Shown here piece after piece: positions 10,793-19,660 of a stretch of DNA of 64,000 nucleotides. A model generated the notes under the pieces. The model worked only from the letters and a program-made list of their open reading frames with translations, searched no databases and had not been told where the DNA came from. Made by a program: the position numbers and the translations under genes. Origin of the DNA: Candidatus Nanopelagicales bacterium (GTDB lineage Bacteria > Actinomycetota > Actinomycetes > S36-B12); the NCBI GenBank assembly GCA_030827125.1, contig JAURFD010000001.1, positions 162,750 through 226,749 on the forward strand, read 5' to 3'. The first letter of the stretch is position 1. Every line of letters begins with the position of its first letter.

Positions 10793-11833
10793 ATGGCGCG
10801 CACACTGAATCTGGCCCTCATCCCCGGTGATGGCATCGGCACCGAAGTGGTGGCCGAGGCCCTCAAGGTCCTCGACGCCGTCCGCGGCGACATGACCGTC
10901 ATGACGCAGGAGTACGACCTCGGTGCGCGCCTGTACAACCGCACCGGCGAGACCCTCCCCCCGGCGATGCTGGAGGAGTTGCGCGGGTACGACGCGATCT
11001 TGCTCGGCGCCATTGGTGACCCCAGCGTCCCGCCCGGCGTCCTCGAGCGCGGTGTGTTGCTGCCGCTGCGGTTCGAGCTCGACCATCACCTGAACTACCG
11101 TCCGGTCAAGCTCTACCCGGGTGTCACCTCACCGCTCGCGGGCAAGGGCCCGGACGAGATCGACTTCGTCGTCTTCCGCGAGGGCACCGAGGGACCGTAC
11201 GTGGGCGCCGGCGGCGTCCTGCGCAAGGGCACCCCCCAAGAGGTCGCCACCGAGGAGAGCATCAACACGGCCTACGGCGCCGAGCGCATCATCCGCGAGG
11301 CCTTCCTGCGCGCGATGCGCCGCCGCAAGCACGTGACACTGGTGCACAAGACCAACGTGCTCACCAACGCGGGCAGTATGTGGAAGCGCACCTTCGATCG
11401 CGTGGCCGCCGAGTTCCCCGAGGTCGCCACCGACTATCAGCATGTCGACGCCGCAGCGATGTTCTTCATCACCCAGCCCGAGCGCTTCGACGTCGTCGTC
11501 ACCGACAACCTCTTCGGCGACATCCTCACCGACATTGGCGCGGCCATTGGGGGTGGCATTGGCCTCGCGGCCAGCGGCAACCTCGATCCAAGCCGCAGCA
11601 ATCCGAGCATGTTCGAGCCGGTCCACGGCTCGGCGCCGGACATCGCCGGCCAGGGCAAGGCCGATCCGACCGCCACGGTGCTGAGCCTCGCGCTGCTGTT
11701 GGACTTCATCGGCGAGGAGGACAAGGCCGCCCGAGTCGAGGCGGCGGTGGCTGCCGATCTCGCCGCACGGGGAGACGCCGTCCGGTCCACCAGTCAGATC
11801 GGCGATGCCCTCGGCGCCGGGTCGGCGGACTAA
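10793..11833 (+). CDS. leuB: 3-isopropylmalate dehydrogenase
   Basis: LeuB oxidises and decarboxylates 3-isopropylmalate with NAD+ to 2-ketoisocaproate. The 346-residue protein has the isocitrate/isopropylmalate dehydrogenase landmarks: [13 protein letters not shown] at residue 6, the FRE-EGPYVG substrate loop, [21 protein letters not shown] with the metal-binding Asp residues, and [19 protein letters not shown] near the C-terminus. The ATG has no ribosome site but a TAGCCT -10 is 7 nt away, so it is probably leaderless. ilvE follows 13 bases downstream. Confidence 0.95.
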   Translation: MARTLNLALIPGDGIGTEVVAEALKVLDAVRGDMTVMTQEYDLGARLYNRTGETLPPAMLEELRGYDAILLGAIGDPSVPPGVLERGVLLPLRFELDHHLNYRPVKLYPGVTSPLAGKGPDEIDFVVFREGTEGPYVGAGGVLRKGTPQEVATEESINTAYGAERIIREAFLRAMRRRKHVTLVHKTNVLTNAGSMWKRTFDRVAAEFPEVATDYQHVDAAAMFFITQPERFDVVVTDNLFGDILTDIGAAIGGGIGLAASGNLDPSRSNPSMFEPVHGSAPDIAGQGKADPTATVLSLALLLDFIGEEDKAARVEAAVAADLAARGDAVRSTSQIGDALGAGSAD

Positions 11834-11834
11834 G

Positions 11835-11840
11835 TACCCT
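11835..11840 (+). promoter_or_regulatory. -10 element of a leaderless ilvE promoter
   Basis: TACCCT immediately after the leuB stop lies 6 nt before the ilvE ATG, and no Shine-Dalgarno precedes that ATG. ilvE may thus be transcribed both from here and by read-through from leuB. Confidence 0.4.
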
Positions 11841-11846
11841 TCGTCC

Positions 11847-12989
11847 ATGACGACTTCGGCCGACGCCCCTCGACTCGCAGACACTCATCTGTGGCCGATT
11901 GAGGTAACGCCGAATGACGCCCTCGTCCCCGCTGGGCGCCGCGCGGAGATCCTCGCCAACCCCGGATTCGGCCAGCACTACACCGACCACATGGTCCGGG
12001 CGACCTGGACCGAGGGTGAGGGCTGGCATGACGCCGAACTCGTGCCCTACCAGCCGTTGACGTTCGATCCGGCGACCAACTTCCTGCACTACGGCCAGGC
12101 GATTTTCGAGGGCCTCAAGGCATACAAGCACGCCGACGGCTCCATCTGGCTCTTCCGGCCGCTCAAGAACGCCACCCGGTTCAACAACTCCGCCCGCCGC
12201 CTCGCGATGGCTGAGTTGCCGGCGGAATTGTTCATCGCGTCGATCGCAGCACTCGTGAGTGCTGATCGCGACTGGACCCCGAGTGGCGCCGAAGCATCGC
12301 TCTACCTGCGTCCGTTCATGCTCGGCACCGAGCGTGGCCTCGGCGTTCGCCCATCCCGGGAGTACCAGTACCTCCTCATCGCGTCGCCGGCCGGTGCGTA
12401 CTTCTCGAAGGGGATTCATCCCGTGACGGTGTGGCTCTCCGACGACTACGTGCGCGCAGCACCCGGTGGCACCGGCGAGGCCAAGTGCGCGGGCAATTAC
12501 GCCGCCTCCCTGGTTGCCCAAGCCGAAGCCGCCCAGCATGGCTGTGATCAGGTCGTCTGGCTCGACGCCGCCGAGCATCGGTGGATCGAAGAAATGGGCG
12601 GCATGAACCTGTACTTCGTCTACGGGTCCGGTGATCAGGCCCGCATCATGACCCCGTCGCTCACCGGCGCGTTGCTGCCGGGTGTGACCCGCGACTCGCT
12701 CCTTACCGTCGCGCAAGACCTCGGCATCAGGGCCGAGGAAGGGCGCATCAGCGTCGAGGAGTGGAAGGCCGGCTGCGCCTCAAGGGAGATCACCGAGGTC
12801 TTCGCCTGTGGCACCGCCGCCGTAGTGACTCCCGTCGGTGAGGTGAAGTCGCGCATGGGCAACTGGACCGTGGGCAACGGCGGAGCGGGTGAGGTCACCA
12901 TGCGCCTGCGCCAGGCCCTGCTCGATATCCAGACCGGCGCGGTGCCCGACAAGCACGCCTGGATGCACAAGATCATCGACGCTGACTAG
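11847..12989 (+). CDS. ilvE: branched-chain amino acid aminotransferase
   Basis: This PLP enzyme performs the last step of Val, Leu and Ile synthesis by exchanging amino groups with glutamate. The 380 residues match the fold-type IV long BCAT form: FLHYGQAIFEGLKAYKHADG near residue 75, YLRPFMLGTERGLGV, and the PLP-lysine segment GEAKCAGNYAASL near 215. Further landmarks are EEMGGMNLYFVYG and the C-terminal FACGTAAVVTPVGEV. ATG 11847 gives the family-typical start. It sits between leuB and the cimA attenuator. Confidence 0.95.
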   Translation: MTTSADAPRLADTHLWPIEVTPNDALVPAGRRAEILANPGFGQHYTDHMVRATWTEGEGWHDAELVPYQPLTFDPATNFLHYGQAIFEGLKAYKHADGSIWLFRPLKNATRFNNSARRLAMAELPAELFIASIAALVSADRDWTPSGAEASLYLRPFMLGTERGLGVRPSREYQYLLIASPAGAYFSKGIHPVTVWLSDDYVRAAPGGTGEAKCAGNYAASLVAQAEAAQHGCDQVVWLDAAEHRWIEEMGGMNLYFVYGSGDQARIMTPSLTGALLPGVTRDSLLTVAQDLGIRAEEGRISVEEWKAGCASREITEVFACGTAAVVTPVGEVKSRMGNWTVGNGGAGEVTMRLRQALLDIQTGAVPDKHAWMHKIIDAD

Positions 12990-13068
12990 GCGTCCCGTGC
13001 GCGAGGCGCCCCCGGTGTGTCGCCGAGGGTTCCCCGAGGATCCCTTCAAAGACCAAGCCCAGAAGGGG

Positions 13069-13074
13069 TATGCT
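13069..13074 (+). promoter_or_regulatory. -10 element of the cimA leader promoter
   Basis: TATGCT lies 6 nt before the GTG of the Ile-rich leader peptide at 13081, the spacing expected for a leaderless transcript. Confidence 0.5.
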
Positions 13075-13080
13075 CTTCCC

Positions 13081-13110
13081 GTGCTTCACGCCAGCATCAT
13101 CATTACCTAG
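13081..13110 (+). CDS. cimA leader peptide (isoleucine-sensing)
   Basis: This 9-codon ORF starts with GTG and encodes MLHASIIIT and then TAG. Three successive Ile codons (ATC ATC ATT) stand two codons before the stop. It has no ribosome site and begins where transcription should start. A strong stem and a T-tailed terminator follow before the citramalate synthase gene. Isoleucine is the end product of the citramalate route, so the codon choice fits the gene it precedes. Confidence 0.7.
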   Translation: MLHASIIIT

Positions 13111-13170
13111 CGCATCGGCGCCGCGACGCGGCATCGATGCGCAGCCCTTCGCACCCGCGGGGGGCTTTTT
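13110..13170 (+). promoter_or_regulatory. cimA attenuator region
   Basis: Directly after the leader stop, 13110-13117 pairs exactly with 13135-13142, and an inner GCCGC/GCGGC stem extends the hairpin. The terminator follows without a gap. A possible alternative pairing is 13121-13125 with 13156-13160, which would break both structures, but it is only 5 bp; the antiterminator is therefore not settled. Confidence 0.6.
13143..13170 (+). terminator. intrinsic terminator in the cimA leader
   Basis: AGCCC (13143-13147) pairs with GGGCT (13162-13166), with an inner CGC/GCG stem, and runs into TTTTT ending at 13170. It is 17 nt before the cimA ATG and so can act only as an attenuator. Confidence 0.75.
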
Positions 13171-13187
13171 GCTTGAGGAGGACCGAC

Positions 13188-14777
13188 ATGGCCACGCTGC
13201 CTCTCGGCGATGACTTCCACGTCTACGACACGACCCTGCGCGACGGCGCGCAGCGTGAGGGAATCGCCTACTCGGTCGCTGACAAGCTGGCGGTGGCCCG
13301 CCTACTCGACGACTACGGGGTCGGCTTCATCGAGGGTGGTTGGCCTGGCGCCCTGCCGAAGGACACTGAGTTTTTCGCGCGGGCTCGCGAGGAGATCGAC
13401 TTCAAGACCGCCCAACTCGTCGCCTTCGGTGCGACCCGCAAGGCGGGGGTCACGGTGCAGGACGATCCGCAGGTCAAGGCCCTGCTCGACTCCCAGGCTC
13501 CTGTCGTCACCCTGGTGGCCAAGTCCGACGTCCGCCATGTCGCCGAAGCGCTGCGCACGACCAACGAAGAGAACCTCGCGATGATCGCCGACACGGTGCG
13601 CTTCTTGCGCGAGCACGACCGCCGCGTCTTCGTCGACATGGAGCACTTCTTCGACGGTTATAAGCACGATCGTGACTACGGCGTGCGCATCCTCGAGGTG
13701 GCCTTCGAGGCTGGCGCCTCGGTCGGCGTCATGTGCGACACCAACGGGGGCATGCTCCCGCAGGGCATGTATGCCGTGGTGCAGGACGTCCTCGCGCGCT
13801 CCGGCGTGCGCCTCGGCATTCACTGCCAGGACGACACCGGCTGCGCCATCGCCAACACGATCTCGGCGGTCGAGGCAGGCGTCACCCATGTGCAGTGCAC
13901 GGCCAACGGCTACGGCGAACGCACCGGCAACGCCGACCTCTTCCCGGTCGTGGCCAACCTCGAGACCAAGCTCGATCTTCGCGTGCTCCCCGAGGGCAAA
14001 CTCCGCGAGACGATGCGCATCTCGCACGCCATCGCCGAGATCGCGAATATCGCTCCGGACACCCACCAGCCCTACGCCGGCGTGTCCTCCTTCGCCCACA
14101 AGGCGGGCCTGCACGCGAGCGCGCTCAAGGTCAACGCCGAGCTCTACAACCACATCGATCCGGCGCTGGTCGGCAATGACCAGCGCATCCTCATCACCGA
14201 GATGGCGGGGCGCGCCTCGGTGGAGCTGAAGTCGCGAGAACTCGGCCTCGATATCGCTGATGACCCCTCGACACTCTCCAAGGTCGTCGAACGGGTGAAG
14301 GAGATGGAGGCACGCGGCTGGACCTTCGAAGCTGCCGATGCCTCGTTCGAATTGCTCGTGCTCGATGCCGGCGACCAGGGTCGGCCACAACCGTTCACCG
14401 TGGAATCGTGGCGCACCATCGTCGAGCAGCAGACCGACGGCCGCGTGCTCAGCGAGGCAACCGTGAAGGTTCATGCCGGTGGACGACGAGCGATCGCCAC
14501 CGCTGAAGGCAACGGCCCCGTCAACGCACTCGACCGGGCGATGCGCGAGGCGCTCGTCGAACTCTTCCCGGCACTGCAGTCCGTGCACCTCACCGACTAC
14601 AAGGTGCGCATCCTCGAGGGCGTTGCTGGCACCGACGCAGTGACACGAGTCCTCATCGGCAGCAGCGACGGTCGCAAGAACTGGACCACCGTCGGGGTCC
14701 ACGAGAACGTCATCGCCGCGTCCTGGACCGCGCTCGAGGACGCTCTGGCCTACGGACTCCTGCGCTCGGCCGACTGA
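13188..14777 (+). CDS. cimA: (R)-citramalate synthase
   Basis: CimA condenses acetyl-CoA with pyruvate to citramalate, giving 2-ketobutyrate for isoleucine without threonine deaminase. The 529 residues fit the CimA branch of the DRE-TIM family: HVYDTTLRDGAQREGIAYSVADKL at the start, EGGWPGALPKD (typical of citramalate synthases), HCQDDTGCAIANT with the metal His, NGYGERTGNADL, and SSFAHKAGLHASAL. A C-terminal LeuA-type dimer domain (about 390-529) is probably where isoleucine binds. ATG 13188 has GAGGAGGACC upstream. The Ile-rich leader supports this role over 2-isopropylmalate synthase. Confidence 0.9.
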   Translation: MATLPLGDDFHVYDTTLRDGAQREGIAYSVADKLAVARLLDDYGVGFIEGGWPGALPKDTEFFARAREEIDFKTAQLVAFGATRKAGVTVQDDPQVKALLDSQAPVVTLVAKSDVRHVAEALRTTNEENLAMIADTVRFLREHDRRVFVDMEHFFDGYKHDRDYGVRILEVAFEAGASVGVMCDTNGGMLPQGMYAVVQDVLARSGVRLGIHCQDDTGCAIANTISAVEAGVTHVQCTANGYGERTGNADLFPVVANLETKLDLRVLPEGKLRETMRISHAIAEIANIAPDTHQPYAGVSSFAHKAGLHASALKVNAELYNHIDPALVGNDQRILITEMAGRASVELKSRELGLDIADDPSTLSKVVERVKEMEARGWTFEAADASFELLVLDAGDQGRPQPFTVESWRTIVEQQTDGRVLSEATVKVHAGGRRAIATAEGNGPVNALDRAMREALVELFPALQSVHLTDYKVRILEGVAGTDAVTRVLIGSSDGRKNWTTVGVHENVIAASWTALEDALAYGLLRSAD

Positions 14778-14783
14778 CTGGGC

Positions 14784-14833
14784 CTTCTTTCGTCACATGT
14801 GGGGGCTAAGCCCCCGGAACTGGCGAAAGAACG
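14784..14833. repeat. dispersed 50-bp palindromic element, family 2, copy 1
   Basis: Outer arms TTCTTTCG and CGAAAGAA flank a central GGGGGC-TAA-GCCCCC hairpin. The element is 41/50 identical, without gaps, to 39563-39612. It lies 6 bases after the cimA stop and may work as a transcription stop. Confidence 0.7.
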
Positions 14834-14870
14834 AGGGTGGTTGCCGTTCGGCTCGGGCGAGCCTGACAGG

Positions 14871-14876
14871 TAGGGT
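14871..14876 (+). promoter_or_regulatory. -10 element of a leaderless promoter for the 14883 gene
   Basis: TAGGGT fits TANNNT and lies 6 nt before the GTG start; there is no Shine-Dalgarno. Confidence 0.45.
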
Positions 14877-14882
14877 CACGGC

Positions 14883-15674
14883 GTGCGTATCGCCCGAGTT
14901 GCCCTAGGTACCGACGTGGTCTTTGCCTCCGTGGAGGGGGATATCGACGAGCGGATGTCCGTCCTGCCCGACGATGCCCTCCTGCGGATCATCGATGTGC
15001 ATCCCTTCGGTGAAATCACCTTCACCGGCCAGCAGATCACCGGCGCCCAGGCCCGGCTTCTGGCCCCTGTGCTGCCGAGCAAGATCGTCGCGGTGGGCAA
15101 GAACTACGCCGCCCACGCGGCGGAGATGGGCGGCACTCCGCCGGCCGAGCCGATGATCTTCCTCAAGCCCAATACCTCCGTCATTGGACCCGATACGCCG
15201 ATCCGACTGCCAGCGATGTCCCAGCAGGTCGAGCACGAGGCTGAACTCGCGATCGTCATTGGACGGCTCTGCCAGGACGTGCCCCTGGAGCGCGTCAACG
15301 AGGTCATCCTCGGCTACACCTGCGCCAACGACGTGACCGCGCGCGACCTGCAGAGGACCGATGGCCAGTGGGGGCGGGCGAAGGGGTTCGACACCTTCTG
15401 CCCGCTCGGCCCCTGGGTGGTCACCGACCTCGACCCGAGTGACCTGGCCATCTCGTGCGAAGTGGAAGGCGAGACGCGCCAGTCCGGGCGCACCAGTGAA
15501 CTCGTACACGACGTACCGAGCCTGGTGTCGTGGATCAGTCAGGTGATGACGCTGCTGCCCGGCGACGTCATCTTGACCGGCACCCCCGCCGGAGTGGGGC
15601 CGCTGCGCGATGGAGAGGAAGTGACCGTGACCATTGAGGGCATCGGCACGCTGGCCAACGAGGTGATCGCGTGA
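14883..15674 (+). CDS. fumarylacetoacetate hydrolase family protein
   Basis: The 263-residue protein has the FAH catalytic fold: [13 protein letters not shown] near residue 75, [14 protein letters not shown], the metal-binding [12 protein letters not shown] with its Glu residues, and [24 protein letters not shown] and the final [18 protein letters not shown] complete the set. Members are Mg-dependent hydrolases or decarboxylases of 2-keto acids (for example oxaloacetate or acylpyruvate); the substrate here cannot be read from sequence. Its stop overlaps the gltX start, so the two are translationally coupled. Confidence 0.88.
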   Translation: MRIARVALGTDVVFASVEGDIDERMSVLPDDALLRIIDVHPFGEITFTGQQITGAQARLLAPVLPSKIVAVGKNYAAHAAEMGGTPPAEPMIFLKPNTSVIGPDTPIRLPAMSQQVEHEAELAIVIGRLCQDVPLERVNEVILGYTCANDVTARDLQRTDGQWGRAKGFDTFCPLGPWVVTDLDPSDLAISCEVEGETRQSGRTSELVHDVPSLVSWISQVMTLLPGDVILTGTPAGVGPLRDGEEVTVTIEGIGTLANEVIA

Positions 15675-17140
15675 GCGACGTGCGCGTCCGGTTCTGTCCC
15701 TCGCCCACGGGCAATCCACACGTCGGCATGGTGCGCACGGCGCTGTTCAACTGGGCCTACGCGCGGCACACCGGCGGCACCTTCGTCTTCCGCATTGAGG
15801 ACACCGACGCCGAACGTGACTCCGAAGAGTCCTACGACATGTTGCTGGACTCCCTGCGCTGGCTCGGACTGGACTGGGACGAGGGCCCCGAAGTTGGTGG
15901 CCCCTACGGTCCCTACCGGCAGTCCGAGCGCATGGACATCTATGCCGATGTGGCCCGGCGACTTCTGGAGTCCGGTCACGCCTACCCCTGCTACTGCACG
16001 GCCGAGGAGTTGGAGGCCGAGCGGGAGAAGGCGCGCGCCGAGGGTCGCGCGCAGGGATATGTCGGCACCTGCCGCCACCTGACCGCGCAGGAGCGTTCGG
16101 CCCGCGAAGCCGAGGGCCGCCCCGCGGTCATCCGCTTCGCCATGCCTGAGCACGACTTCACCTGGGACGACCTCGTCCGCGGCGAGATCACCTTCACCCG
16201 CGACAACGTGCCCGACTACGTCATCGTGCGCGCGAACGGCGACCCGCTCTACACGCTCGTCAACCCGGTCGACGACGCGCTCATGCGGATCACCCACGTG
16301 TTGCGCGGGGAGGACCTGCTGTCGTCAACGCCTCGCCAGATCGCGATGTACGCCGCGCTCGCTGACATCGGTGTCGGCGACGGTGGCACGCCGCGCTTCG
16401 GTCATCTGCCCTATGTGATGGGGGAGGGCAACAAGAAGTTGTCGAAGCGCGATCCGGAGTCCTCACTGCTCATGTATCGCGAGGAGGGCTATCTGCCCGA
16501 AGGCCTGCTCAACTACCTAGCGTTGCTCGGCTGGTCAATGGGCGATGACCAGGAGTTCTTCTCCCCGCAGCAGATGGCGGAGGCGTTCGACGTCTCACGG
16601 GTGAGCCCTAACCCGGCTCGTTTTGACCTGAAGAAGTGCACAGCCATCAACGGCGACTGGATCCGCAGTCTGTCGGTCGACGACCTTGCGCAGCGGATCG
16701 TGCCCTACCTCGCGGCAGCCGACCTGGTCGGCGTACCCCTGACGCCGGAGCAGGAGCGCATCCTCGACGAGGGGGTGCCTCTGGTCCAGGAGCGCATGGA
16801 GACGCTCAAGCAGGCGGTCGGGATGCTCGGGTTCCTCTTCGTGGCGGACGACGACTTCGCGATCGACGAGGGCCAGTCGGTCGCCGACGAGTCCTCCCAG
16901 GCCGTGATCGGCGCAGCAATCGAGTCCCTATCGGGCCTGCGGGAGTGGAAGGCGGCGGATATCGAGACTGGTCTGCGCGCCGCCCTGATCGACGGGTTGG
17001 GGCTGAAGCCCAAGCTCGCCTTCGGTCCGGTCCGGGTCGCCGTCACCGGACGCAAGATCTCTCCACCGCTCTTTGAGTCGATGGAGATCCTCGGTCGCGA
17101 CCGCTCCCTGGCCCGCTTGGCCGCTGCACGAGTCATCTGA
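15671..17140 (+). CDS. gltX: glutamate--tRNA ligase
   Basis: This class I aminoacyl-tRNA synthetase has 489 residues. The HIGH-type motif is [12 protein letters not shown] near residue 9 and the KMSKS-type motif is KKLSKRD near 255. The catalytic-domain segments [12 protein letters not shown] and [15 protein letters not shown] are present, followed by the helical anticodon-binding domain. In actinobacteria GltX is usually non-discriminating and also charges tRNA-Gln with Glu for later amidation by GatCAB. Fittingly, tRNA-Gln and tRNA-Glu genes follow. GTG 15671 overlaps the upstream stop by 4 bases. Confidence 0.96.
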   Translation: MSDVRVRFCPSPTGNPHVGMVRTALFNWAYARHTGGTFVFRIEDTDAERDSEESYDMLLDSLRWLGLDWDEGPEVGGPYGPYRQSERMDIYADVARRLLESGHAYPCYCTAEELEAEREKARAEGRAQGYVGTCRHLTAQERSAREAEGRPAVIRFAMPEHDFTWDDLVRGEITFTRDNVPDYVIVRANGDPLYTLVNPVDDALMRITHVLRGEDLLSSTPRQIAMYAALADIGVGDGGTPRFGHLPYVMGEGNKKLSKRDPESSLLMYREEGYLPEGLLNYLALLGWSMGDDQEFFSPQQMAEAFDVSRVSPNPARFDLKKCTAINGDWIRSLSVDDLAQRIVPYLAAADLVGVPLTPEQERILDEGVPLVQERMETLKQAVGMLGFLFVADDDFAIDEGQSVADESSQAVIGAAIESLSGLREWKAADIETGLRAALIDGLGLKPKLAFGPVRVAVTGRKISPPLFESMEILGRDRSLARLAAARVI

Positions 17141-17149
17141 ACGGACGGG

Positions 17150-17155
17150 TATACT
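17150..17155 (+). promoter_or_regulatory. -10 element for the tRNA-Gln/tRNA-Glu transcript
   Basis: TATACT, closer to the housekeeping consensus than most -10 elements in this window, lies about 38 bp upstream of the first tRNA. No clear -35 element was found. Confidence 0.5.
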
Positions 17156-17193
17156 CTCCGGGTCGCTTCGCGCACCACGCGAGGAGATGCCCA

Positions 17194-17265
17194 TGGGGTA
17201 TGGGGTAATTGGCAGCCCAACTGATTCTGGTTCAGTTAGTCTAGGTTCGAGTCCTGGTACCCCAG
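17194..17265 (+). tRNA. tRNA-Gln (anticodon CTG)
   Basis: Acceptor arms TGGGGTA (17194-17200) and TACCCCA (17258-17264) pair fully, with discriminator G at 17265. The anticodon stem ACTGA/TCAGT closes the loop TTCTGGT, giving anticodon CTG (reads CAG). The T loop TTCGAGT is standard. No CCA is encoded. Confidence 0.92.
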
Positions 17266-17294
17266 CGAGTTCACGTGCTCTCTCACGTGCGCAC

Positions 17295-17367
17295 GGCCCC
17301 GTTGTGTAGCGGCCTAGCACGCCGCCCTCTCAAGGCGGTAGCGCGGGTTCGAATCCCGTCGGGGCTA
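17295..17367 (+). tRNA. tRNA-Glu (anticodon CTC)
   Basis: Acceptor arms GGCCCCG (17295-17301) and CGGGGCT (17360-17366) pair, with discriminator A. The anticodon stem CCGCC/GGCGG holds the loop CTCTCAA, giving anticodon CTC (reads GAG). The T arm GCGGG-TTCGAAT-CCCGT is canonical. No CCA is encoded. It is 29 bases after tRNA-Gln and probably on the same transcript. Confidence 0.92.
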
Positions 17368-17373
17368 CGCGAT

Positions 17374-17407
17374 GAGGGGGGTCTGCTTCGGCAGGCCCCC
17401 CTCTTTT
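17374..17407 (+). terminator. intrinsic terminator after the tRNA genes
   Basis: A 13-bp stem (17374-17386 with 17391-17403, one G-U-type position) closes a TTCG tetraloop and is followed by TTTT. It is a strong canonical terminator. Confidence 0.85.
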
Positions 17408-17421
17408 GGTTCCCGATACCT

Positions 17422-17485
17422 CGCCGAATGTGCACTCCCGCGCAGGATTTCGCGGCGTTTCGTGCGCGCCGGTGCACACTCGGCG
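17422..17485. repeat. dispersed palindromic element, family 1, copy 2
   Basis: Arms 17422-17435 and 17472-17485 are reverse complements with one mismatch (CGCCGAATGTGCAC and GTGCACACTCGGCG). The arm sequence and the following TCCCG match copy 1 at 10683. It lies just beyond the stop of the IclR gene and between two convergent transcripts. Confidence 0.7.
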
Positions 17486-17490
17486 GGGGG

Positions 17491-18180
17491 TTAGGTCGAC
17501 AGGCGCTGGACCTCAGCGAGCAGCTGCTCGCGCAGGCGCGCGGACGGCTTGGCGAGCCGGTCGGCCGGTCCCGAGATGCTTACGGCGAGCAGCACGTCGC
17601 CGTCGGCCGAGCGAATCGGCGCGCTGATCGACCCCACTCCCGGGGCCCGTTGTCCCACGCTGTGCGCCCATCCGCGTCGGCGCACTGCCGCCAGATCCGC
17701 CTCGTCGTACGCCGCCCCGTTGAGCAGCCGGGATCGCTCGAATTCGTCGAGCCACGCGACCAGCACCTGGGCACCCGAGCCGGCACCGAGCGTGAGCAAG
17801 GAGCCCACCGGCACGGTGTCGCGTAGACCCGACGGCGGTTCGGCGGCCGCGACGCACAGGCGTTGGTCACCGATGCGGCGATAGGCCTGGGCGCTTAGTC
17901 CGGTGGCTTCACGCAGGCGATGGACGGCCTCCTCGGCAATGGGGCGCACCTCGTCGAGGCCCGCGGCCCAGCGAGCGGTGCGCGGGCCGAGGGTGAAGCG
18001 GCCGAGGTCATCGCGCATAAGCACGCCGTGGCACTCCAGCGCAACGGCCAACCGGTGCGTCGTGGCCCGCGGGATTCCGGTGCGCTTGGCCAGCTCCGCC
18101 AGGGGGAGTGGCTCGGTGGCCACGGCATCGAGGAGGGCCACGGTCTTGTCCACGACGCCGACTCCGCTAGACTCGTCCAT
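17491..18180 (-). CDS. IclR-family regulator, LtbR/NdgR type
   Basis: The 229-residue protein has an N-terminal winged helix (VGVVDKTVALLDAV, LAELAKRTGIPRATTHRLAVALECHG) and a C-terminal IclR effector-binding domain (AYRRIGDQRLCVAAAEP, VGSLLTLGAGSGAQVL, GVGSISAPIRSADGDVLLAVSISGP). Divergent placement next to leuCD matches LtbR of Corynebacterium and NdgR of Streptomyces, which control leuCD and other amino acid genes. The start at 18180 is chosen over a longer form at 18216 because the extra residues would run through the operator region. It is probably autoregulated from the shared intergenic region. Confidence 0.85.
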   Translation of the reverse strand: MDESSGVGVVDKTVALLDAVATEPLPLAELAKRTGIPRATTHRLAVALECHGVLMRDDLGRFTLGPRTARWAAGLDEVRPIAEEAVHRLREATGLSAQAYRRIGDQRLCVAAAEPPSGLRDTVPVGSLLTLGAGSGAQVLVAWLDEFERSRLLNGAAYDEADLAAVRRRGWAHSVGQRAPGVGSISAPIRSADGDVLLAVSISGPADRLAKPSARLREQLLAEVQRLST

Positions 18181-18194
18181 ACAGTGATACTGGC

Positions 18195-18211
18195 GTCTCA
18201 CATACTGAGAT
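18195..18211. promoter_or_regulatory. candidate operator for the IclR-type regulator
   Basis: The symmetric sequence TCTCA-CATAC-TGAGA (18196-18210) is centred in the 63-base gap between the divergent regulator and leuC. It is the only clear dyad in that gap, and IclR proteins bind dyads of this kind. The assignment is inferred. Confidence 0.5.
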
Positions 18212-18243
18212 GTCAATCATGAACACGGATGCAGGAGGCGCAC

Positions 18244-19650
18244 ATGGGCCGCACACTCGCCGAGAAGGTCTGGGAAGACCACGTCGTACGACGTGCCGAG
18301 GGCGAACCGGACCTGCTCTACATCGACCTGCACCTCGTGCACGAGGTGACGAGCCCGCAGGCCTTTGATGGACTACGCGCGAGCGGCCGCGTCGTGCGAC
18401 GCCCCGACCTCACCGTGTCCACCGAGGACCACAACGTCCCGACGATCGATATCGACAAACCGATTGCCGATCCGGTGAGTGCAGCGCAGGTCGACGCATT
18501 GCGGCGCAATTGTGCGGAGTTCGGCGTCCCGCTGTACTCCCTGGGCAATGTCGAGCAGGGCATCGTGCACGTTGTCGGGCCGCAGATGGGCTTGACCCAG
18601 CCGGGCATGACCGTGGTGTGTGGCGACTCGCACACCTCGACACACGGAGCCTTCGGCGCCCTCGCCTTCGGCATTGGCACCAGCGAGGTCGAGCACGTGC
18701 TCGCCACGCAGACGCTGCCGCTCAAGCCGTTCAAGACGATGGCCATCACCGTGAACGGTGCGCTCCCCGAGGGCGTGACCGCCAAGGACTTGATCCTCGC
18801 CGTCATCGCCAAGATCGGGACCGGAGGCGGTCAGGGCTACGTCCTGGAGTACCGCGGCGAGGGTGTGCGCGGCCTGTCGATGGAAGGCCGCATGACGCTG
18901 TGCAACATGTCGATCGAGGCCGGTGCCCGCGCGGGCATGGTGGCGCCCGATGAGACGACGTTCGCCTACCTCGAGGGCCGCGACCGCGCGCCCAAGGGAG
19001 CGGAGTGGGATGCCGCGGTCGAGTACTGGCGCTCTCTGGTCACCGACGACGATGCGGAGTTCGACGCCGAAGTGGTGATCGAGGCCAGTGAACTCAGCCC
19101 ATTCGTCACGTGGGGCACCAATCCCGGCCAGGGTGCGCCCCTATCGGCGACGGTCCCGTCGCCGGACGACGCCAAGGATGAGGTCGAGCGCGTTGCGATC
19201 GAGCGGGCGCTGGACTACATGGGACTGACCGCGGGGATGCCGTTGCGCGACATCACCGTCGACACCGTCTTTCTGGGCTCCTGCACCAACGGTCGCATCG
19301 AGGACCTGCGAGCGGCTGCCGACGTGCTGCGCGGTCACCAGGTCGCGGACGGCGTTCGCATGCTCGTTGTCCCCGGGTCCGCGCGCGTGCGGTTGCAGGC
19401 GGAGAGTGAGGGACTGGACCAGATCTTCCTCGACGCGGGCGCTGAGTGGCGTGGCGCCGGATGCTCGATGTGCCTGGCGATGAACCCCGACAAGCTCGCA
19501 CCGCAGGAGCGCAGCGCGTCCACGTCGAACCGCAATTTCGAGGGCCGCCAGGGCCCGGGTGGTCGCACGCACCTGGTGTCCCCGCAGGTGGCTGCGGCCA
19601 CCGCCGTCACCGGGCACCTCGCCTCGCCCGCCGACCTCGCCAACGCCTAG
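18244..19650 (+). CDS. leuC: 3-isopropylmalate dehydratase large subunit
   Basis: LeuC with LeuD isomerises 2- to 3-isopropylmalate. The 468-residue aconitase-family protein shows [46 protein letters not shown], and the three 4Fe-4S cysteines in [11 protein letters not shown] (about 345) and GCSMCLAMN (about 405 and 408). ATG 18244 has GGAGG 5 nt upstream. It forms an operon with leuD (10-base gap) and faces the IclR regulator across a shared control region. Confidence 0.96.
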   Translation: MGRTLAEKVWEDHVVRRAEGEPDLLYIDLHLVHEVTSPQAFDGLRASGRVVRRPDLTVSTEDHNVPTIDIDKPIADPVSAAQVDALRRNCAEFGVPLYSLGNVEQGIVHVVGPQMGLTQPGMTVVCGDSHTSTHGAFGALAFGIGTSEVEHVLATQTLPLKPFKTMAITVNGALPEGVTAKDLILAVIAKIGTGGGQGYVLEYRGEGVRGLSMEGRMTLCNMSIEAGARAGMVAPDETTFAYLEGRDRAPKGAEWDAAVEYWRSLVTDDDAEFDAEVVIEASELSPFVTWGTNPGQGAPLSATVPSPDDAKDEVERVAIERALDYMGLTAGMPLRDITVDTVFLGSCTNGRIEDLRAAADVLRGHQVADGVRMLVVPGSARVRLQAESEGLDQIFLDAGAEWRGAGCSMCLAMNPDKLAPQERSASTSNRNFEGRQGPGGRTHLVSPQVAAATAVTGHLASPADLANA

Positions 19651-19660
19651 GAGATCTGTC

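Noticed and set aside
13302..14702. Long open frame on the minus strand opposite cimA
   Set aside because: Antisense shadow of a strongly conserved gene, with no recognisable domain.
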